A DNA stretch of 64,000 nucleotides from contig NZ_NFKR01000005.1 in NCBI RefSeq assembly GCF_002160495.1, positions 62,001-126,000 on the forward strand, written 5' to 3'. Below, one piece after another: positions 33,251-42,054 of the stretch; positions within the stretch are counted from its first letter, which is position 1, and each line of letters starts with the position of its first letter. The notes under the pieces are model-generated. The model did no database searches. It was given only the letters and a program-made list of their open reading frames with translations, and was not told the DNA's origin. Source of the DNA: Erysipelatoclostridium sp. An173. Its GTDB lineage: Bacteria; Bacillota_I; Bacilli_A; Erysipelotrichales; Coprobacillaceae. The translations under genes were made by a program, and so were the position numbers.

Positions 33251-33826
33251 ATGAAAATGGCAATTAATGTAAAAGAAATTCTTGCTGATGGCTTATTAGA
33301 ACTACTTGAGCAGCAACGTTTAGAATCAATAAAAATTAAACAATTATTAGATTATACTCATATTTCAAAACAATCTTTTTATAATCATTTTTTAGATAAA
33401 AATGATTTAATTGTTTATATTTATTTAAATCGAATTATTCCTAAATTTGATGATCCTACTAAAGAAATGGATTTCTATCATTCAATGGTTGATACATTTA
33501 AAAGAATGAAAAAGTATCATAATTTTATGAAACAGGCTTTATTAATGGAAGGACAAAATTGTTTAAAAGATTATATTTTTGATCATTGTAAACAATTTGA
33601 TTTAGAATTTCATCAAAAATTATACGGTGATAAGCCAATGCCTGATACATTGCGTTTTGCAACTGAATACCATGCAACGGCCTCTAGTTCAATGACTATT
33701 TCCTGGATATTATCCGATATGCCGGCTAGTTGTGAAGAAATGGCTAGATTAATTACTGATTTAAGAAGTGTGGGCATGGATAAGTTATTTGCTGATGGTC
33801 AAACTAAAGGGAATCCATATAAGTAA
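33251..33826 (+). CDS. TetR-family regulator
   Basis: This ~191-residue protein has the TetR HTH at residues ~8-50 (EQQRLESIKIKQLLDYTHIS, KQSFYNHFLDKNDLIVYIY) and a helical C-terminal domain with YKDYIFDHCK-like and TAEYHA-like stretches, typical of the YfiR/DhaS-like subgroup. The start could be the GTG at 33248 or the ATGs at 33251 or 33257. It precedes a metallo-hydrolase and an aldo/keto reductase on the same strand and probably controls them. CAATAT/ATATTG half-sites occur in the AT-rich upstream region but no clear operator is identified. Confidence 0.8.
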   Translation: MKMAINVKEILADGLLELLEQQRLESIKIKQLLDYTHISKQSFYNHFLDKNDLIVYIYLNRIIPKFDDPTKEMDFYHSMVDTFKRMKKYHNFMKQALLMEGQNCLKDYIFDHCKQFDLEFHQKLYGDKPMPDTLRFATEYHATASSSMTISWILSDMPASCEEMARLITDLRSVGMDKLFADGQTKGNPYK

Positions 33827-33930
33827 TAGACGTTTTAATGAAAAAGTCAATTTATAGACTTTTTTTCTTTTTGGTAAATTGTATAAATGATGTTATTAAA
33901 GTAAAATATAGGTGTACAGGAAAGGCAGGT

Positions 33931-34752
33931 ATGATTATGAGAAAAATTTATAAAAATGAAAATGGACAAGCGGTAGCTCCAAAAACAATTCATTTTGGTA
34001 AGGAAGCTTTTAAAAAGATTACAAATACGCAAATTCGCTGGTTAGGCGGTGCGGGAATTATGATCAATAGTCGTGGTACTAATATTATGATCGATCCAGT
34101 ATTAGAAGGATTTGATATGCCTTTATTATATGAAAATCCAATTACTCCCGATGAAGTTGCTTCTTTAGATGCATATCTGGTTACTCATATTGATAATGAC
34201 CATTTTAGTCGACCAACATGTAAAGATGTATTATCAGTATGTAAATCATATCATGCTCCTCATTATGTAGCTGGTGAAATGGTTAAAGAAGGAATACCAG
34301 GTATTGGACATGATATAAATGAAACTTTCAATGTTAATGATATTAAAATTACATTAACACCAGCTAGACATAATTGGCAAAACGGTTCATCAAAATATAA
34401 TTTTAGAGAATGGAAAGAAGAAGATTATTGTGGTTTCTGGATGGAAACTAGCGATGGAATAATCTGGTTACCTGGTGATTCTAAATTATTAGAAGTTCAT
34501 TTAAATATGCCTGATCCTGATGTGATCTTGTTTGATTTTGCTGATAATGATTGGCATATAACTTTAGATGGAGCAATTAAATTGGCTAATACATACCCTA
34601 ATGCTGATTTAATTTGTATTCATTGGGGCAGTGTTGATGCACCATCGATGACGCCTTTTAATGGTAATCCTGAAGATTTGCTTGACCGTGTTGTTAATCC
34701 TGAACGTATCCAGGTATTAGCACCTGGAGAAATCTATCAAATGGAGAAATAA
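33931..34752 (+). CDS. Metallo-beta-lactamase-fold hydrolase, UlaG-like
   Basis: The ~273-residue protein has the beta-lactamase-fold pattern IRWLGGAGIMIN, NIMIDPVLEG and the metal motif THIDNDH (H86, D88, D90, H91). Later ligands lie in PARHNWQN, WLPGDSKLLEV and ICIHWGSVDAPS. This is the UlaG/YcfI-type zinc or manganese hydrolase group, which includes L-ascorbate-6-P lactonase. The open frame reaches 33838, but GGAAAGG at 33919-33925 favours ATG 33931 (33937 also possible). Two bases separate it from the next gene. The substrate is unknown. Confidence 0.82.
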   Translation: MIMRKIYKNENGQAVAPKTIHFGKEAFKKITNTQIRWLGGAGIMINSRGTNIMIDPVLEGFDMPLLYENPITPDEVASLDAYLVTHIDNDHFSRPTCKDVLSVCKSYHAPHYVAGEMVKEGIPGIGHDINETFNVNDIKITLTPARHNWQNGSSKYNFREWKEEDYCGFWMETSDGIIWLPGDSKLLEVHLNMPDPDVILFDFADNDWHITLDGAIKLANTYPNADLICIHWGSVDAPSMTPFNGNPEDLLDRVVNPERIQVLAPGEIYQMEK

Positions 34753-34754
34753 TT

Positions 34755-35726
34755 ATGAAATACGTTAAACTACAAAATACGGGGTTAGAAGTATCGAAAA
34801 TTTGTGTTGGCTGTATGAATTTAGGTGCTAAGGATAAATATCCATGGCATTTAGATAAGCAAGAAGGTATTGAATATATTAAACATGCACTAGATTCAGG
34901 AATTAACTTTTTTGATACTGCTAATGTTTATAGTCAAGGAGAGAGTGAAGAAATTTTAGGAGAAGCAATTAAACAATATGGTAATCGTGATGAGTTAGTA
35001 ATTGCTACTAAAGTTTTTTATCCAGTCGATAATAGTTTAAATGGACGTGGACTTTCAAGAAAGCATATTTTTCAAGCGGTTGAAGATTCTTTAAGAAGAT
35101 TACAATTAGATTATATTGATTTGTATATCATTCATCGTTTTGATTATAATACGCCACTTGAAGAAACGATGGCAGCCTTAAATGATTTAGTAAGAATGGG
35201 TAAAGTAAGATATATCGGTGCAAGTGCAATGTATGCCTGGCAATTTCAAAAAGCTCAGTATATTGCAATGAAAAATGGCTGGAGTAAATTTGTATCTATG
35301 CAAAATCACTATAATTTATTATACCGGGAAGATGAAAGAGAACTCATACCATTATGCAAAGATATGAATATTCCATTAACACCATATTCACCTTTAGCTG
35401 GTGGTCGTTTAACTCGTGATTGGAATGGTGATACATTGCGTGATAAATACGATCAGACAGTTAAAGAAAAATATGATATGAGTAAAACAATTGATTATCC
35501 AATTGTTAAACGAGTCGGTGAAATTGCTGAAAGTAAACAAATTTCTAGGGCTCAAGTAGCTATGAGCTGGTTATTACAAAAAGATAATGTTGTTCCAATT
35601 GTTGGAGGTACTAAGGTAAAACATTTAGATGAAGCTATTAGTGCTTTAGATGTTACTTTAAGTGATGAAGAAATTGAATATTTAGAGGAATTATATCAGC
35701 CACATAATATTGTTGGTGCATTATAA
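34755..35726 (+). CDS. Aldo/keto reductase
   Basis: The 323-residue TIM-barrel protein has the family blocks GVGCMNLGAKD-like start, GINFFDTANVYSQGESEEILG (with the catalytic Asp and Tyr), VIATKVFYP (Lys), LDYIDLYIIHRFD (His) and the NADPH-binding C-terminal end IVGGTKVKHLDEAISALD. It is close to the YajO/YakC group, which reduces aldehydes and ketones. It starts 2 bp after the metallo-hydrolase stop, so the two are co-translated and may act on the same compound. Confidence 0.92.
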   Translation: MKYVKLQNTGLEVSKICVGCMNLGAKDKYPWHLDKQEGIEYIKHALDSGINFFDTANVYSQGESEEILGEAIKQYGNRDELVIATKVFYPVDNSLNGRGLSRKHIFQAVEDSLRRLQLDYIDLYIIHRFDYNTPLEETMAALNDLVRMGKVRYIGASAMYAWQFQKAQYIAMKNGWSKFVSMQNHYNLLYREDERELIPLCKDMNIPLTPYSPLAGGRLTRDWNGDTLRDKYDQTVKEKYDMSKTIDYPIVKRVGEIAESKQISRAQVAMSWLLQKDNVVPIVGGTKVKHLDEAISALDVTLSDEEIEYLEELYQPHNIVGAL

Positions 35727-35736
35727 TAATATTTTT

Positions 35737-35772
35737 AAAGGATTTTTATTAAAGTAAAAATCCTTTTTTTAA
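35737..35772 (+). terminator. Terminator after the aldo/keto reductase
   Basis: AAAGGATTTTTA (35737-35748) pairs exactly with TAAAAATCCTTT (35755-35766), followed by more T. Confidence 0.85.
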
Positions 35773-35825
35773 TAGGAAATTGCTAATTAAAATAAGTTGG
35801 TTTATAATCAAAAGGAGGTGATTTT

Positions 35826-36578
35826 ATGAATAAAGCATTTGTAAGTGATATTGATGGAACATTATTTTTTCATTATTTAAATCCGCCAATTAAAAAAAGT
35901 GATATTGATGCAATCAAAGAATTTCAAAATCAAGATAATTTATTTGGTTTATGTAGTGGTCGACCTTATTGTGGGGTTGTAAATTTGTTTGATAACCAGA
36001 TTAAACCGGATTTTTATATTATTTCTAGTGGAGCATTGATATTAGATCAAAATAAAAAAATTATTTATGAACAATGCATTAATTATAAGTATATTCAAGA
36101 AATCTATAATAACTATTATCATCAGGCAATAGTTATTATTCAAACAGATAATCCTAATAATGTTTATAAATCACAAAAAGAAAATGATCTTGATGAAAAT
36201 ACAATAATTATTAAAAATATTGATAGATTAAAAGAACAAAAAATCTATGGAATTTCTTTGGTTTTTAAAGATGATGAAACAGCTCAAAAACATACTGATT
36301 TAATTAATAAAAAATATAGTAAGTTAAAAGGTTTTCAAAATACAAATTCAATTGATATTGTTATGAAAGAATGTTCAAAGGGGAATGCTTTAAAAATAGT
36401 AAAACAAAAATATCAAATTTCTAAAATAGCAGGAATTGGTGATTCTTATAATGATCTTACAATGCTTGAAAAAGCTGATATTTCATATACATTTAAAAAT
36501 TCACCTGTAAAATTAAAAGAACAAGTTGATTATCAAGTAGATAGTGTTAGTGAAGCAATCGAGATATTTTTAAAATAG
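35826..36578 (+). CDS. HAD-superfamily phosphatase, Cof type
   Basis: The 250-residue protein begins MNKAFVSDIDGTLFF, the HAD motif I (DxDGT). Motif II is in YIISSGALIL, motif III Lys is near KGNALKIVKQKY, and motif IV is GIGDSYNDLTMLEKAD. A C2-type cap domain lies between, as in Cof/YidA sugar-phosphate phosphatases. It probably removes phosphate from sugar phosphates or cofactors. AAGGAGGTG precedes the ATG. It is a single gene flanked by terminators. Confidence 0.88.
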   Translation: MNKAFVSDIDGTLFFHYLNPPIKKSDIDAIKEFQNQDNLFGLCSGRPYCGVVNLFDNQIKPDFYIISSGALILDQNKKIIYEQCINYKYIQEIYNNYYHQAIVIIQTDNPNNVYKSQKENDLDENTIIIKNIDRLKEQKIYGISLVFKDDETAQKHTDLINKKYSKLKGFQNTNSIDIVMKECSKGNALKIVKQKYQISKIAGIGDSYNDLTMLEKADISYTFKNSPVKLKEQVDYQVDSVSEAIEIFLK

Positions 36579-36588
36579 ATTTTAGATA

Positions 36589-36620
36589 TTAAAGCAGTCA
36601 TTCAATGACTGCTTTAAAAA
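36589..36620. terminator. Bidirectional terminator between the HAD and Nim-like genes
   Basis: TTAAAGCAGTCATT (36589-36602) pairs exactly with AATGACTGCTTTAA (36604-36617), with A and T on both sides. It serves the two converging genes. Confidence 0.8.
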
Positions 36621-36630
36621 TATAGTAATG

Positions 36631-37107
36631 TTATTTTTCATGAACTTTTTTACCTGAAATATGTTCAATTTCAATAGCCACTAATTGAACTCTATCAATA
36701 CTTTTTTGGATTTCTTGTTCAACTTCTTTAGTAGTAGGATAATATTTCATTGCTAAAGTTCTAACTTTTTCTTCGGTGATTTTACGGTCTTCTACTAATA
36801 TAGCTCGGCCATAAACTACACAACTTGATACATGGTAGGCCCAATCACCCTCATCAAGATAACCATCATCCCAAGTTGTAAAGCAGACTTTATTACTAGC
36901 TTTAATAGAATCAATTTTGTGACCACTTTTAGCACTATGAAAATAAATTTTATTTTCATTTTCATCGTAATAAAAATTAATAGGGATCGTAAATGGATAA
37001 CCATTGTCACCATTTACTGAAAAAGCAGCTCTTTTGTTATTTTTTAATAATATTTTTGCTTCTTCTACTGATATTTCACTTTTTGTTCTTCTTATTTTTC
37101 TAAACAT
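36631..37107 (-). CDS. Pyridoxamine 5'-phosphate oxidase-fold protein, NimA-like
   Basis: The 158-residue protein has the split-barrel FMN-binding pattern: AAFSVNGDNGYPFTIPINFYY, KIYFHSAKSGHKIDSI and NKVCFTTWDDG. A later SSCVVYGRAILVED strand and a C-terminal helix follow. This is the Nim/5-nitroimidazole-resistance-like group of flavoproteins. Actual drug resistance is not implied; most members have unknown substrates. It is the last gene of a three-gene minus-strand set. Confidence 0.85.
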   Translation of the reverse strand: MFRKIRRTKSEISVEEAKILLKNNKRAAFSVNGDNGYPFTIPINFYYDENENKIYFHSAKSGHKIDSIKASNKVCFTTWDDGYLDEGDWAYHVSSCVVYGRAILVEDRKITEEKVRTLAMKYYPTTKEVEQEIQKSIDRVQLVAIEIEHISGKKVHEK

Positions 37108-37151
37108 AACTAATCCTTTCTATCATTTTATATTTTATTTGATGAATAAAT

Positions 37152-37592
37152 TTATGGTTTAAAAACCATCTCAAATTCTTCACACACTACTTCCATATCA
37201 TCACTAAACTTTAAATTTATTTCTTTTAAACAATTAGAAAAGAAGTCTTCATGGATTTTTTGCCAATACTCCAAGGATTTATCACCTTCACCTTCTTTAT
37301 AGGCGTGTTCTTTGGTAATTTTATTAAAAGGAGTAACATAAACTTTTTTAGTCTGGATAATGCATACCGCTTCATTTTTGGAATTCAAAATAATATTGTA
37401 TGAATCCTTTTTTGGTAAGGGTTCATTTTCTAATTCATATAAAAGATATAAAGAAGAGGTTGCAGTTTTTTTACCGTTAATGACCAGCTTAGCAAGTAAA
37501 TCAGCATCTCCACCAAAACTCCATGAGTCATATTCATTGCTATTAATATTGTTTGTCGAGATAAATTTTTCCCAAAGTTCTTGTTCGTACAT
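37152..37592 (-). CDS. ASCH-domain protein
   Basis: The 146-residue protein shows the ASCH pattern: LWEKFISTNN, KLVINGKKTATSSLYLLYE (the GKK-T signature), NEAVCIIQTKKVYVTPF and the acidic GEGDKSLEYWQKIHEDFF. ASCH domains have a PUA-like RNA-binding fold; some bacterial members are amidohydrolases of N4-acetylcytidine (YqfB). The exact role is unknown. AAAGGAG precedes the ATG. It lies between a Nim-like gene and a P-loop kinase gene. Confidence 0.85.
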   Translation of the reverse strand: MYEQELWEKFISTNNINSNEYDSWSFGGDADLLAKLVINGKKTATSSLYLLYELENEPLPKKDSYNIILNSKNEAVCIIQTKKVYVTPFNKITKEHAYKEGEGDKSLEYWQKIHEDFFSNCLKEINLKFSDDMEVVCEEFEMVFKP

Positions 37593-37604
37593 ACCGTAAC
37601 TCCT

Positions 37605-38117
37605 TTATAAATTAATATCAATCTGGTAGTTATCGTCAATTAAAATATAATTATAATTATATTTTTGACACATTTTAAGATAACGATTATTATCTTGAAG
37701 AACTGATTCAATGGTACAGTAACTATCATCAAGACGTTTTTCGATTACATTAGCATATTTTTTAATATCGAAAAAATGATTTTTAATATAGTTTTCACTC
37801 ATTATAAGGCAATAATAGTGAATTTCATTCAAATATTTTTCTGAAAAACTTTTATTCCAATTAGGTGGAATATAACAGCCTTCAATAATAAGATTCTGCT
37901 TATTTTCGATAGCTGTTTTTATCATCTTACAAACAATAGGCCATAAATAGTTTTGTAACTTATCATCATCTTCAGGGGTTAAAGTTGTATTTTTACTATG
38001 AATTAATCCCATTTTTAAAAGATCGATTGAAAAATAAGGAAATTTATATTTTTCAAGAAGTTTTTGTGCTAATAGAGTTTTACCAGTATGCGAAGCACCG
38101 GTAATTAAAATAATCAT
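37605..38117 (-). CDS. P-loop kinase-like protein (AAA/zeta-toxin type)
   Basis: The ~170-residue protein starts MIILITGASHTGKTLLAQKLL, with the Walker A motif GASHTGKT. It continues as a small nucleotide-kinase fold, with a DLLKMG segment and IEGCYIPPNW in the place of Walker B/substrate loop, and RLDDSYCTIES. This resembles adenylate-kinase-like and zeta-toxin-like kinases annotated simply as ATPases. No antitoxin is adjacent, so a toxin role is not supported. ATG at 38117 is preferred over GTG at 38120. The substrate is unknown. Confidence 0.75.
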   Translation of the reverse strand: MIILITGASHTGKTLLAQKLLEKYKFPYFSIDLLKMGLIHSKNTTLTPEDDDKLQNYLWPIVCKMIKTAIENKQNLIIEGCYIPPNWNKSFSEKYLNEIHYYCLIMSENYIKNHFFDIKKYANVIEKRLDDSYCTIESVLQDNNRYLKMCQKYNYNYILIDDNYQIDINL

Positions 38118-38253
38118 CACATCACCTACATCAATTCTTGTTTATTATATTCAATTATAGCAATATGCTTTAGATACTTCAATTAATTGATGATATTGTT
38201 GTAAAAAGATATGATACAATAATAGAAAATGACAAGGCGAGGTGACATATATA

Positions 38254-39129
38254 ATGGAATTAAGAGTTTTAAAATATTTTATAGTTGTAGCCAATGAGTT
38301 AAACATTACAAGGGCGGCAAATATTTTACATATAACACAACCAACTTTAAGTAGACAAATCCATGATTTGGAAGATGAGTTAGGAGTAAAGCTGTTTGTT
38401 AGGAAAAATGGCGCAATTATACTAACTGAAGAAGGAATCTGTTTAAAAAACAAAGCAATAGAAATAGTTGATCTAGCTAATCTAACTAAAATTAATATTT
38501 CTTCTAAGAAAAAAGAATTAGAAGGGGTTTTATCGATTGGAATTGCTGAATGTCAAGGAACTAGCGAGCTTTTGCCACGGTATATTAAAATATTTAACGA
38601 AAGATATCCTAAAGTAAAAATAAATATTTATTCTAATATTGCTGATGATGTCAAAGAGAATATCGATAAAGGATTATTAGATGCAGCGATTGTTTTAGAG
38701 CCGGCAGATATTGGGAAATATGAAAGCTATCGATTACCGATTGTTGAAAAATGGGGATTAATTATGGCTAAAAATGATCCGTTAGCTAATGAACAATACG
38801 TAACAAAAGAACATCTATATAATAGTTCAATACTTTATCCCCAACGATTAGAAATCCAAATATTATTTGAAAACTGGATTGAAAAAGATATTGATAAAAT
38901 TCATATTCAAGGATATTTTAATACTACTAGCAGTGTAAGTTTAATGATTGAAAATGGTTTAGGACGAGCGTTTTCTATAAGTGGTGCTGTTTCTAGTCAA
39001 CATTCTAATTTATGTTTTCGACCAGTTTATCCATATTTAAATACCTATTCTACTTTAATTTGGAAAAAGGGTGGAATGATGTCAAATGCACTAGTTGAAT
39101 TTATTAATATTGTTCAACATTATAATTAA
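38254..39129 (+). CDS. LysR-family regulator
   Basis: The 291-residue protein begins MELRVLKYFIVVANELNITR with the LysR HTH AANILHITQPTLSRQI and DLEDELGVKLFVR. Then comes the two-lobe effector-binding domain (LSIGIAECQGTSELLPRYI; IVEKWGLIMAKNDPLA). GGCGAGGTG upstream fixes ATG 38254 rather than the GTG at 38242. It is divergent from the kinase-like gene and followed by an MFS gene, the likely target. The second-lobe end is near full length for the family. Confidence 0.9.
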   Translation: MELRVLKYFIVVANELNITRAANILHITQPTLSRQIHDLEDELGVKLFVRKNGAIILTEEGICLKNKAIEIVDLANLTKINISSKKKELEGVLSIGIAECQGTSELLPRYIKIFNERYPKVKINIYSNIADDVKENIDKGLLDAAIVLEPADIGKYESYRLPIVEKWGLIMAKNDPLANEQYVTKEHLYNSSILYPQRLEIQILFENWIEKDIDKIHIQGYFNTTSSVSLMIENGLGRAFSISGAVSSQHSNLCFRPVYPYLNTYSTLIWKKGGMMSNALVEFINIVQHYN

Positions 39130-39155
39130 GTTATTTGATATCTTTTTTGGCTACC

Positions 39156-39178
39156 AAAATGCTTTTTAAGCATTTTAG
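39156..39178 (+). terminator. Hairpin after the LysR gene
   Basis: AAAATGC (39156-39162) and GCATTTT (39170-39176) form a stem with a short loop. It may end LysR transcription; the T run is short. Confidence 0.55.
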
Positions 39179-39258
39179 TGAAGTATAAAATAGGCATTAG
39201 ACATTTTGAGGGTATTGGATAAAATAATAAGTGAAGATAGATATGTAAGGGGAAGAAT

Positions 39259-40407
39259 ATGAAGAAAAAATTATTAAAAGGATCGATTTTATCAGCTTCA
39301 CTTTTAGTAGCTTCAGGACCGGCGATTAATGCAAATATTCCACAAATTGCAGCAGCGTTTCCAGATATACCATTAGCTACTATTGAACTTTTATCAACAA
39401 TACCCTCACTATTTTTGATGTTATCAGTATTAATGAGTTCATTTATTGCAAATAAATTAGGAATTAAACGAACTATAATGATTGGATTAGGATTAGTAAT
39501 GGTGTGTGGATTTATACCAGCGCTAATTAATAACTTTTATTTAATTGTTGTTTCTAGAGCTTTGTTAGGTTTTGAAATTGGATTGTTTAATTCATTGTTG
39601 GTAATATTAGCTAATTATTTTTATGAAGGTCATGAAAGAACAGCTTTTTATGGTTTACAAGCCTCATATGAAGGAATTGGCGGAATGATTATTACGTTTA
39701 TTGCAGGTCAGTTGATCAATATCAATTGGCAAGCACCATTTTATTCTTATTTGTTGGCAGTACCGGTTTTTTTCTTGTTTTTATTTTTTGTTCCTAAGAT
39801 TGAAAACACGACAATTAATAAAAAAGAATCTCATAGAGAAAAACAACAATTAAAGAGTTATTTTCCATTAGTAAAATATGTCATTTTAGTTTTTATTATT
39901 GCAATTTTTTATATGACTATGGGAATTAAAACAACACCGATAATTATAGAAGATGGTTATGGTGATGCTAGCGATAGTAGTTTAGTATTGCTCTTAGTTG
40001 GCTTTGGTTCAATGATATCTGGTTTTATCTTTGGTAAAGTCTATAAAGTATTAAAGAAAAATACTTTAATTATTGCTATATTATTGATTGCATTTTCGTT
40101 GCTTTTAATTGGTGTTGCTAATAATGTCATGATTAGTTATGTTGGTGGTTTTCTAATTGGTTTTGGCTTTAGATTGTTTTTGCCATATTTAGTTAATAGT
40201 GTAAATCGCTTAGATATTCCTAATAAAGGTTTAGCTACTTCTTTGATACTTGTTGGATATAATTTAGGTGTTGCTATAACACCTTATGTTAGTCTTTTAT
40301 TACAACAATTACCATTCTTGGATAATTTAGTTTATCTTTTATATTTTGAAGCTTTTGTAATTGTAGTAATGGTAATTGTAATTATTTTTAGGAACATGTT
40401 AATATAA
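39259..40407 (+). CDS. MFS transporter
   Basis: The 382-residue protein has about 12 membrane segments. A loop of the usual type after segment 2 is FIANKLGIKRTIMIG (the G-x-L-x-D-R/K-G-R-like motif A). Segment 1 carries VASGPAINANIPQIAAAFP, typical of drug/multi-substrate exporters of the DHA1 group. It probably exports small molecules; the substrate is unknown. It lies 130 bp after the LysR gene on the same strand, which suggests control by that protein. A cupin gene follows 26 bp later. Confidence 0.85.
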   Translation: MKKKLLKGSILSASLLVASGPAINANIPQIAAAFPDIPLATIELLSTIPSLFLMLSVLMSSFIANKLGIKRTIMIGLGLVMVCGFIPALINNFYLIVVSRALLGFEIGLFNSLLVILANYFYEGHERTAFYGLQASYEGIGGMIITFIAGQLININWQAPFYSYLLAVPVFFLFLFFVPKIENTTINKKESHREKQQLKSYFPLVKYVILVFIIAIFYMTMGIKTTPIIIEDGYGDASDSSLVLLLVGFGSMISGFIFGKVYKVLKKNTLIIAILLIAFSLLLIGVANNVMISYVGGFLIGFGFRLFLPYLVNSVNRLDIPNKGLATSLILVGYNLGVAITPYVSLLLQQLPFLDNLVYLLYFEAFVIVVMVIVIIFRNMLI

Positions 40408-40433
40408 AATAATTAATAGTGGAGGTATGTAAA

Positions 40434-40793
40434 ATGATAAGAAGAAAAGAAGAACAACAAATAGTTAATATTGAAAAACCACAAAATGGTGAAGGTATTT
40501 TAACGCTAAAGAAAATCTTAAATGGACCAGAAGAGTTAGATCAAAAAGGACGGGCTTTTAATCATTGCTTTTTAAATCCAGGTAGTGGTTTAGGTTATCA
40601 TCAGCATATTGGAACTACTGAAACTATGTATATTTTAAAAGGAACAGCCAAATATGTAGATGAAGATGGTAACGAAACAATTTTAAATCCTGGTGATGTT
40701 ACTTTTACAGATGATGGTCAAGGTCATAGTATATATGCTACTGGTAATGAGCCACTAGAATTTATTGCTTTGGTATTGTTTAAAAATAGTTAA
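40434..40793 (+). CDS. Small cupin-fold protein
   Basis: This 119-residue protein has the two cupin motifs: GLGYHQHIGTTETMYILKG (G-x5-HxH-x-E-like metal site) and the GDVTFTDDGQGHSIYA end. Metal-bound cupins of this small size bind or isomerise sugars and other small molecules. TGGAGGT fixes ATG 40434; the in-frame GTG at 40419 lies on the ribosome-binding site. It appears to be co-transcribed with the MFS gene and is followed by a terminator. Confidence 0.85.
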   Translation: MIRRKEEQQIVNIEKPQNGEGILTLKKILNGPEELDQKGRAFNHCFLNPGSGLGYHQHIGTTETMYILKGTAKYVDEDGNETILNPGDVTFTDDGQGHSIYATGNEPLEFIALVLFKNS

Positions 40794-40802
40794 TTTTATG
40801 TC

Positions 40803-40832
40803 AAAAACTATCATTATGATAGATTTTTTATT
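40803..40832 (+). terminator. Terminator after the cupin gene
   Basis: CTATCA (40808-40813) pairs with TGATAG (40817-40822), extended by A/T pairs and followed by six T. Confidence 0.75.
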
Positions 40833-40854
40833 ATAATTATAGTAACTTGTTACT
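40832..40854 (+). promoter_or_regulatory. MarR promoter -10 box and palindromic operator
   Basis: TATAAT at 40832-40837 is followed at once by AGTAACTTGTTACT (40841-40854), with perfect AGTAAC/GTTACT arms. A palindrome at the transcription start of a MarR gene is the normal place for an autoregulatory operator. No good -35 box is seen. Confidence 0.6.
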
Positions 40855-40873
40855 AAAAAAAGAGAGGGATAGA

Positions 40874-41362
40874 ATGGAAATAAATGATTTAATAAATAAA
40901 TTTTCAGATACACCTGAAAAGCAATGTAAAGCTATTTTTAATACTCTTTTTATTGTTACTAATAAATTACAAACAACTTTTGATCAACATATTCCTGATA
41001 TTACTTTAAAACAGTTTATGTTATTAACGCTTATTAAGCAATCTAGCCAGCCGCTAACATTAACCCAGTTAGGGGAATTATTAGGTTGTTCAAGGCAGAA
41101 TGTAAAAAAACTAGCAACGATATTAGAGAAAAAAGGGTTTGTTAAAATTAAATCTAATCAATTTAAAACAAAGGGTGTTTTAATTGAACCGACGAAAAAA
41201 ATGAAAGATTATTTTAATAATGATTTTGTTAAGTTTGAAGCAGAATTAAAGTATTTATTTGCAAATTATACTAAAGAAGAAATTAATCAATTATTCATTT
41301 TAATGATGAAACTATATCCTGGTATTAATAATTTAAAAGAAAAAATAGCGAATGATAAGTGA
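40874..41362 (+). CDS. MarR-family regulator
   Basis: The 162-residue protein has the MarR winged helix: FMLLTLIKQSSQPLTLTQLG, ELLGCSRQNVKKLATILEKKG, and the wing FVKIKSNQFKTKG. Helical dimer parts lie at both ends. GAGAGGGAT gives ATG 40874; the open frame extends to a TTG at 40847 inside the promoter. A palindromic site covers the predicted start. It overlaps the ribosome-binding site of the following flavodoxin-like gene, which it likely controls. The stop is TGA. Confidence 0.9.
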   Translation: MEINDLINKFSDTPEKQCKAIFNTLFIVTNKLQTTFDQHIPDITLKQFMLLTLIKQSSQPLTLTQLGELLGCSRQNVKKLATILEKKGFVKIKSNQFKTKGVLIEPTKKMKDYFNNDFVKFEAELKYLFANYTKEEINQLFILMMKLYPGINNLKEKIANDK

Positions 41363-41370
41363 GGTCTAAA

Positions 41371-41904
41371 ATGAAAAAGATACTAATATTGTATAAATCT
41401 AAATATGGTGCAAGTAAACAATATGGAGAGTTATTAAAAAAAGAGCTCGATAGTACAGTTATGAACATTAAAGATTATCATCCTGGAGATGAAAAATCTT
41501 ATGATGTAATAATTTTTGTAAGTGGTATATATGCTGGTAATATTACAATTGTAAAAGAAGTAAAAAAATATTTTGCTAATTTTAAAGATAAGAAGAAAAT
41601 TATTTTTGCGGTTGGTTTAAGTAAAAAGGACTCAGCATTGCTTGAAGAAATAGAAAGACAAAATCTAAGTGGGGATTTAAATAATATTGATTTATTTTAT
41701 GGACGGGGAAATTATGATGAAAGCAAATTAAGTTTTGTTGATCGGACATTATGTAAAACAATGAAAAAAGTCCTTAAAAATAAAGATCGTGATTCTTTAG
41801 AACCTGGTATGAAGGCTTTATTAGAAATTGAAGGACAAAAAGTAAATTATGTAGATAATCATTATTTAATACCTTTGCTTGAATTAATTAAAAGTATGGT
41901 TTAA
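41371..41904 (+). CDS. Flavodoxin-domain protein (HemG-like)
   Basis: The 177-residue protein begins MKKILILYKSKYGASKQYGE, with the phosphate-binding loop of flavodoxins (YKSKYGASKQY). Then come DVIIFVSGIYAGNI and IIFAVGLSKKDS. It fits the flavodoxin/protoporphyrinogen-oxidase (HemG)-type group and may bind FMN. The GTG at 41359 overlaps the MarR stop but is the Shine-Dalgarno itself, so ATG 41371 is used. Co-transcribed with the MarR gene, it may act in redox or stress response. Confidence 0.85.
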   Translation: MKKILILYKSKYGASKQYGELLKKELDSTVMNIKDYHPGDEKSYDVIIFVSGIYAGNITIVKEVKKYFANFKDKKKIIFAVGLSKKDSALLEEIERQNLSGDLNNIDLFYGRGNYDESKLSFVDRTLCKTMKKVLKNKDRDSLEPGMKALLEIEGQKVNYVDNHYLIPLLELIKSMV

Positions 41905-42054
41905 AGTGGATGTTTATAGTTACTATGCAATTTTATTATACTATGATGTAATATTGATATTGTACTTTTATTTGATTGCTAACTATAATTATTGATGTAA
42001 AGTTGATAGTGGTTTAAAGATATTTTAACTACTAAAAGAAAGAAGGTAATGATT

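Noticed and set aside
37605-38117. Zeta-type toxin of a toxin-antitoxin pair
   Set aside because: There is no epsilon-like antitoxin next to it, and the Walker A protein alone fits many small kinases.
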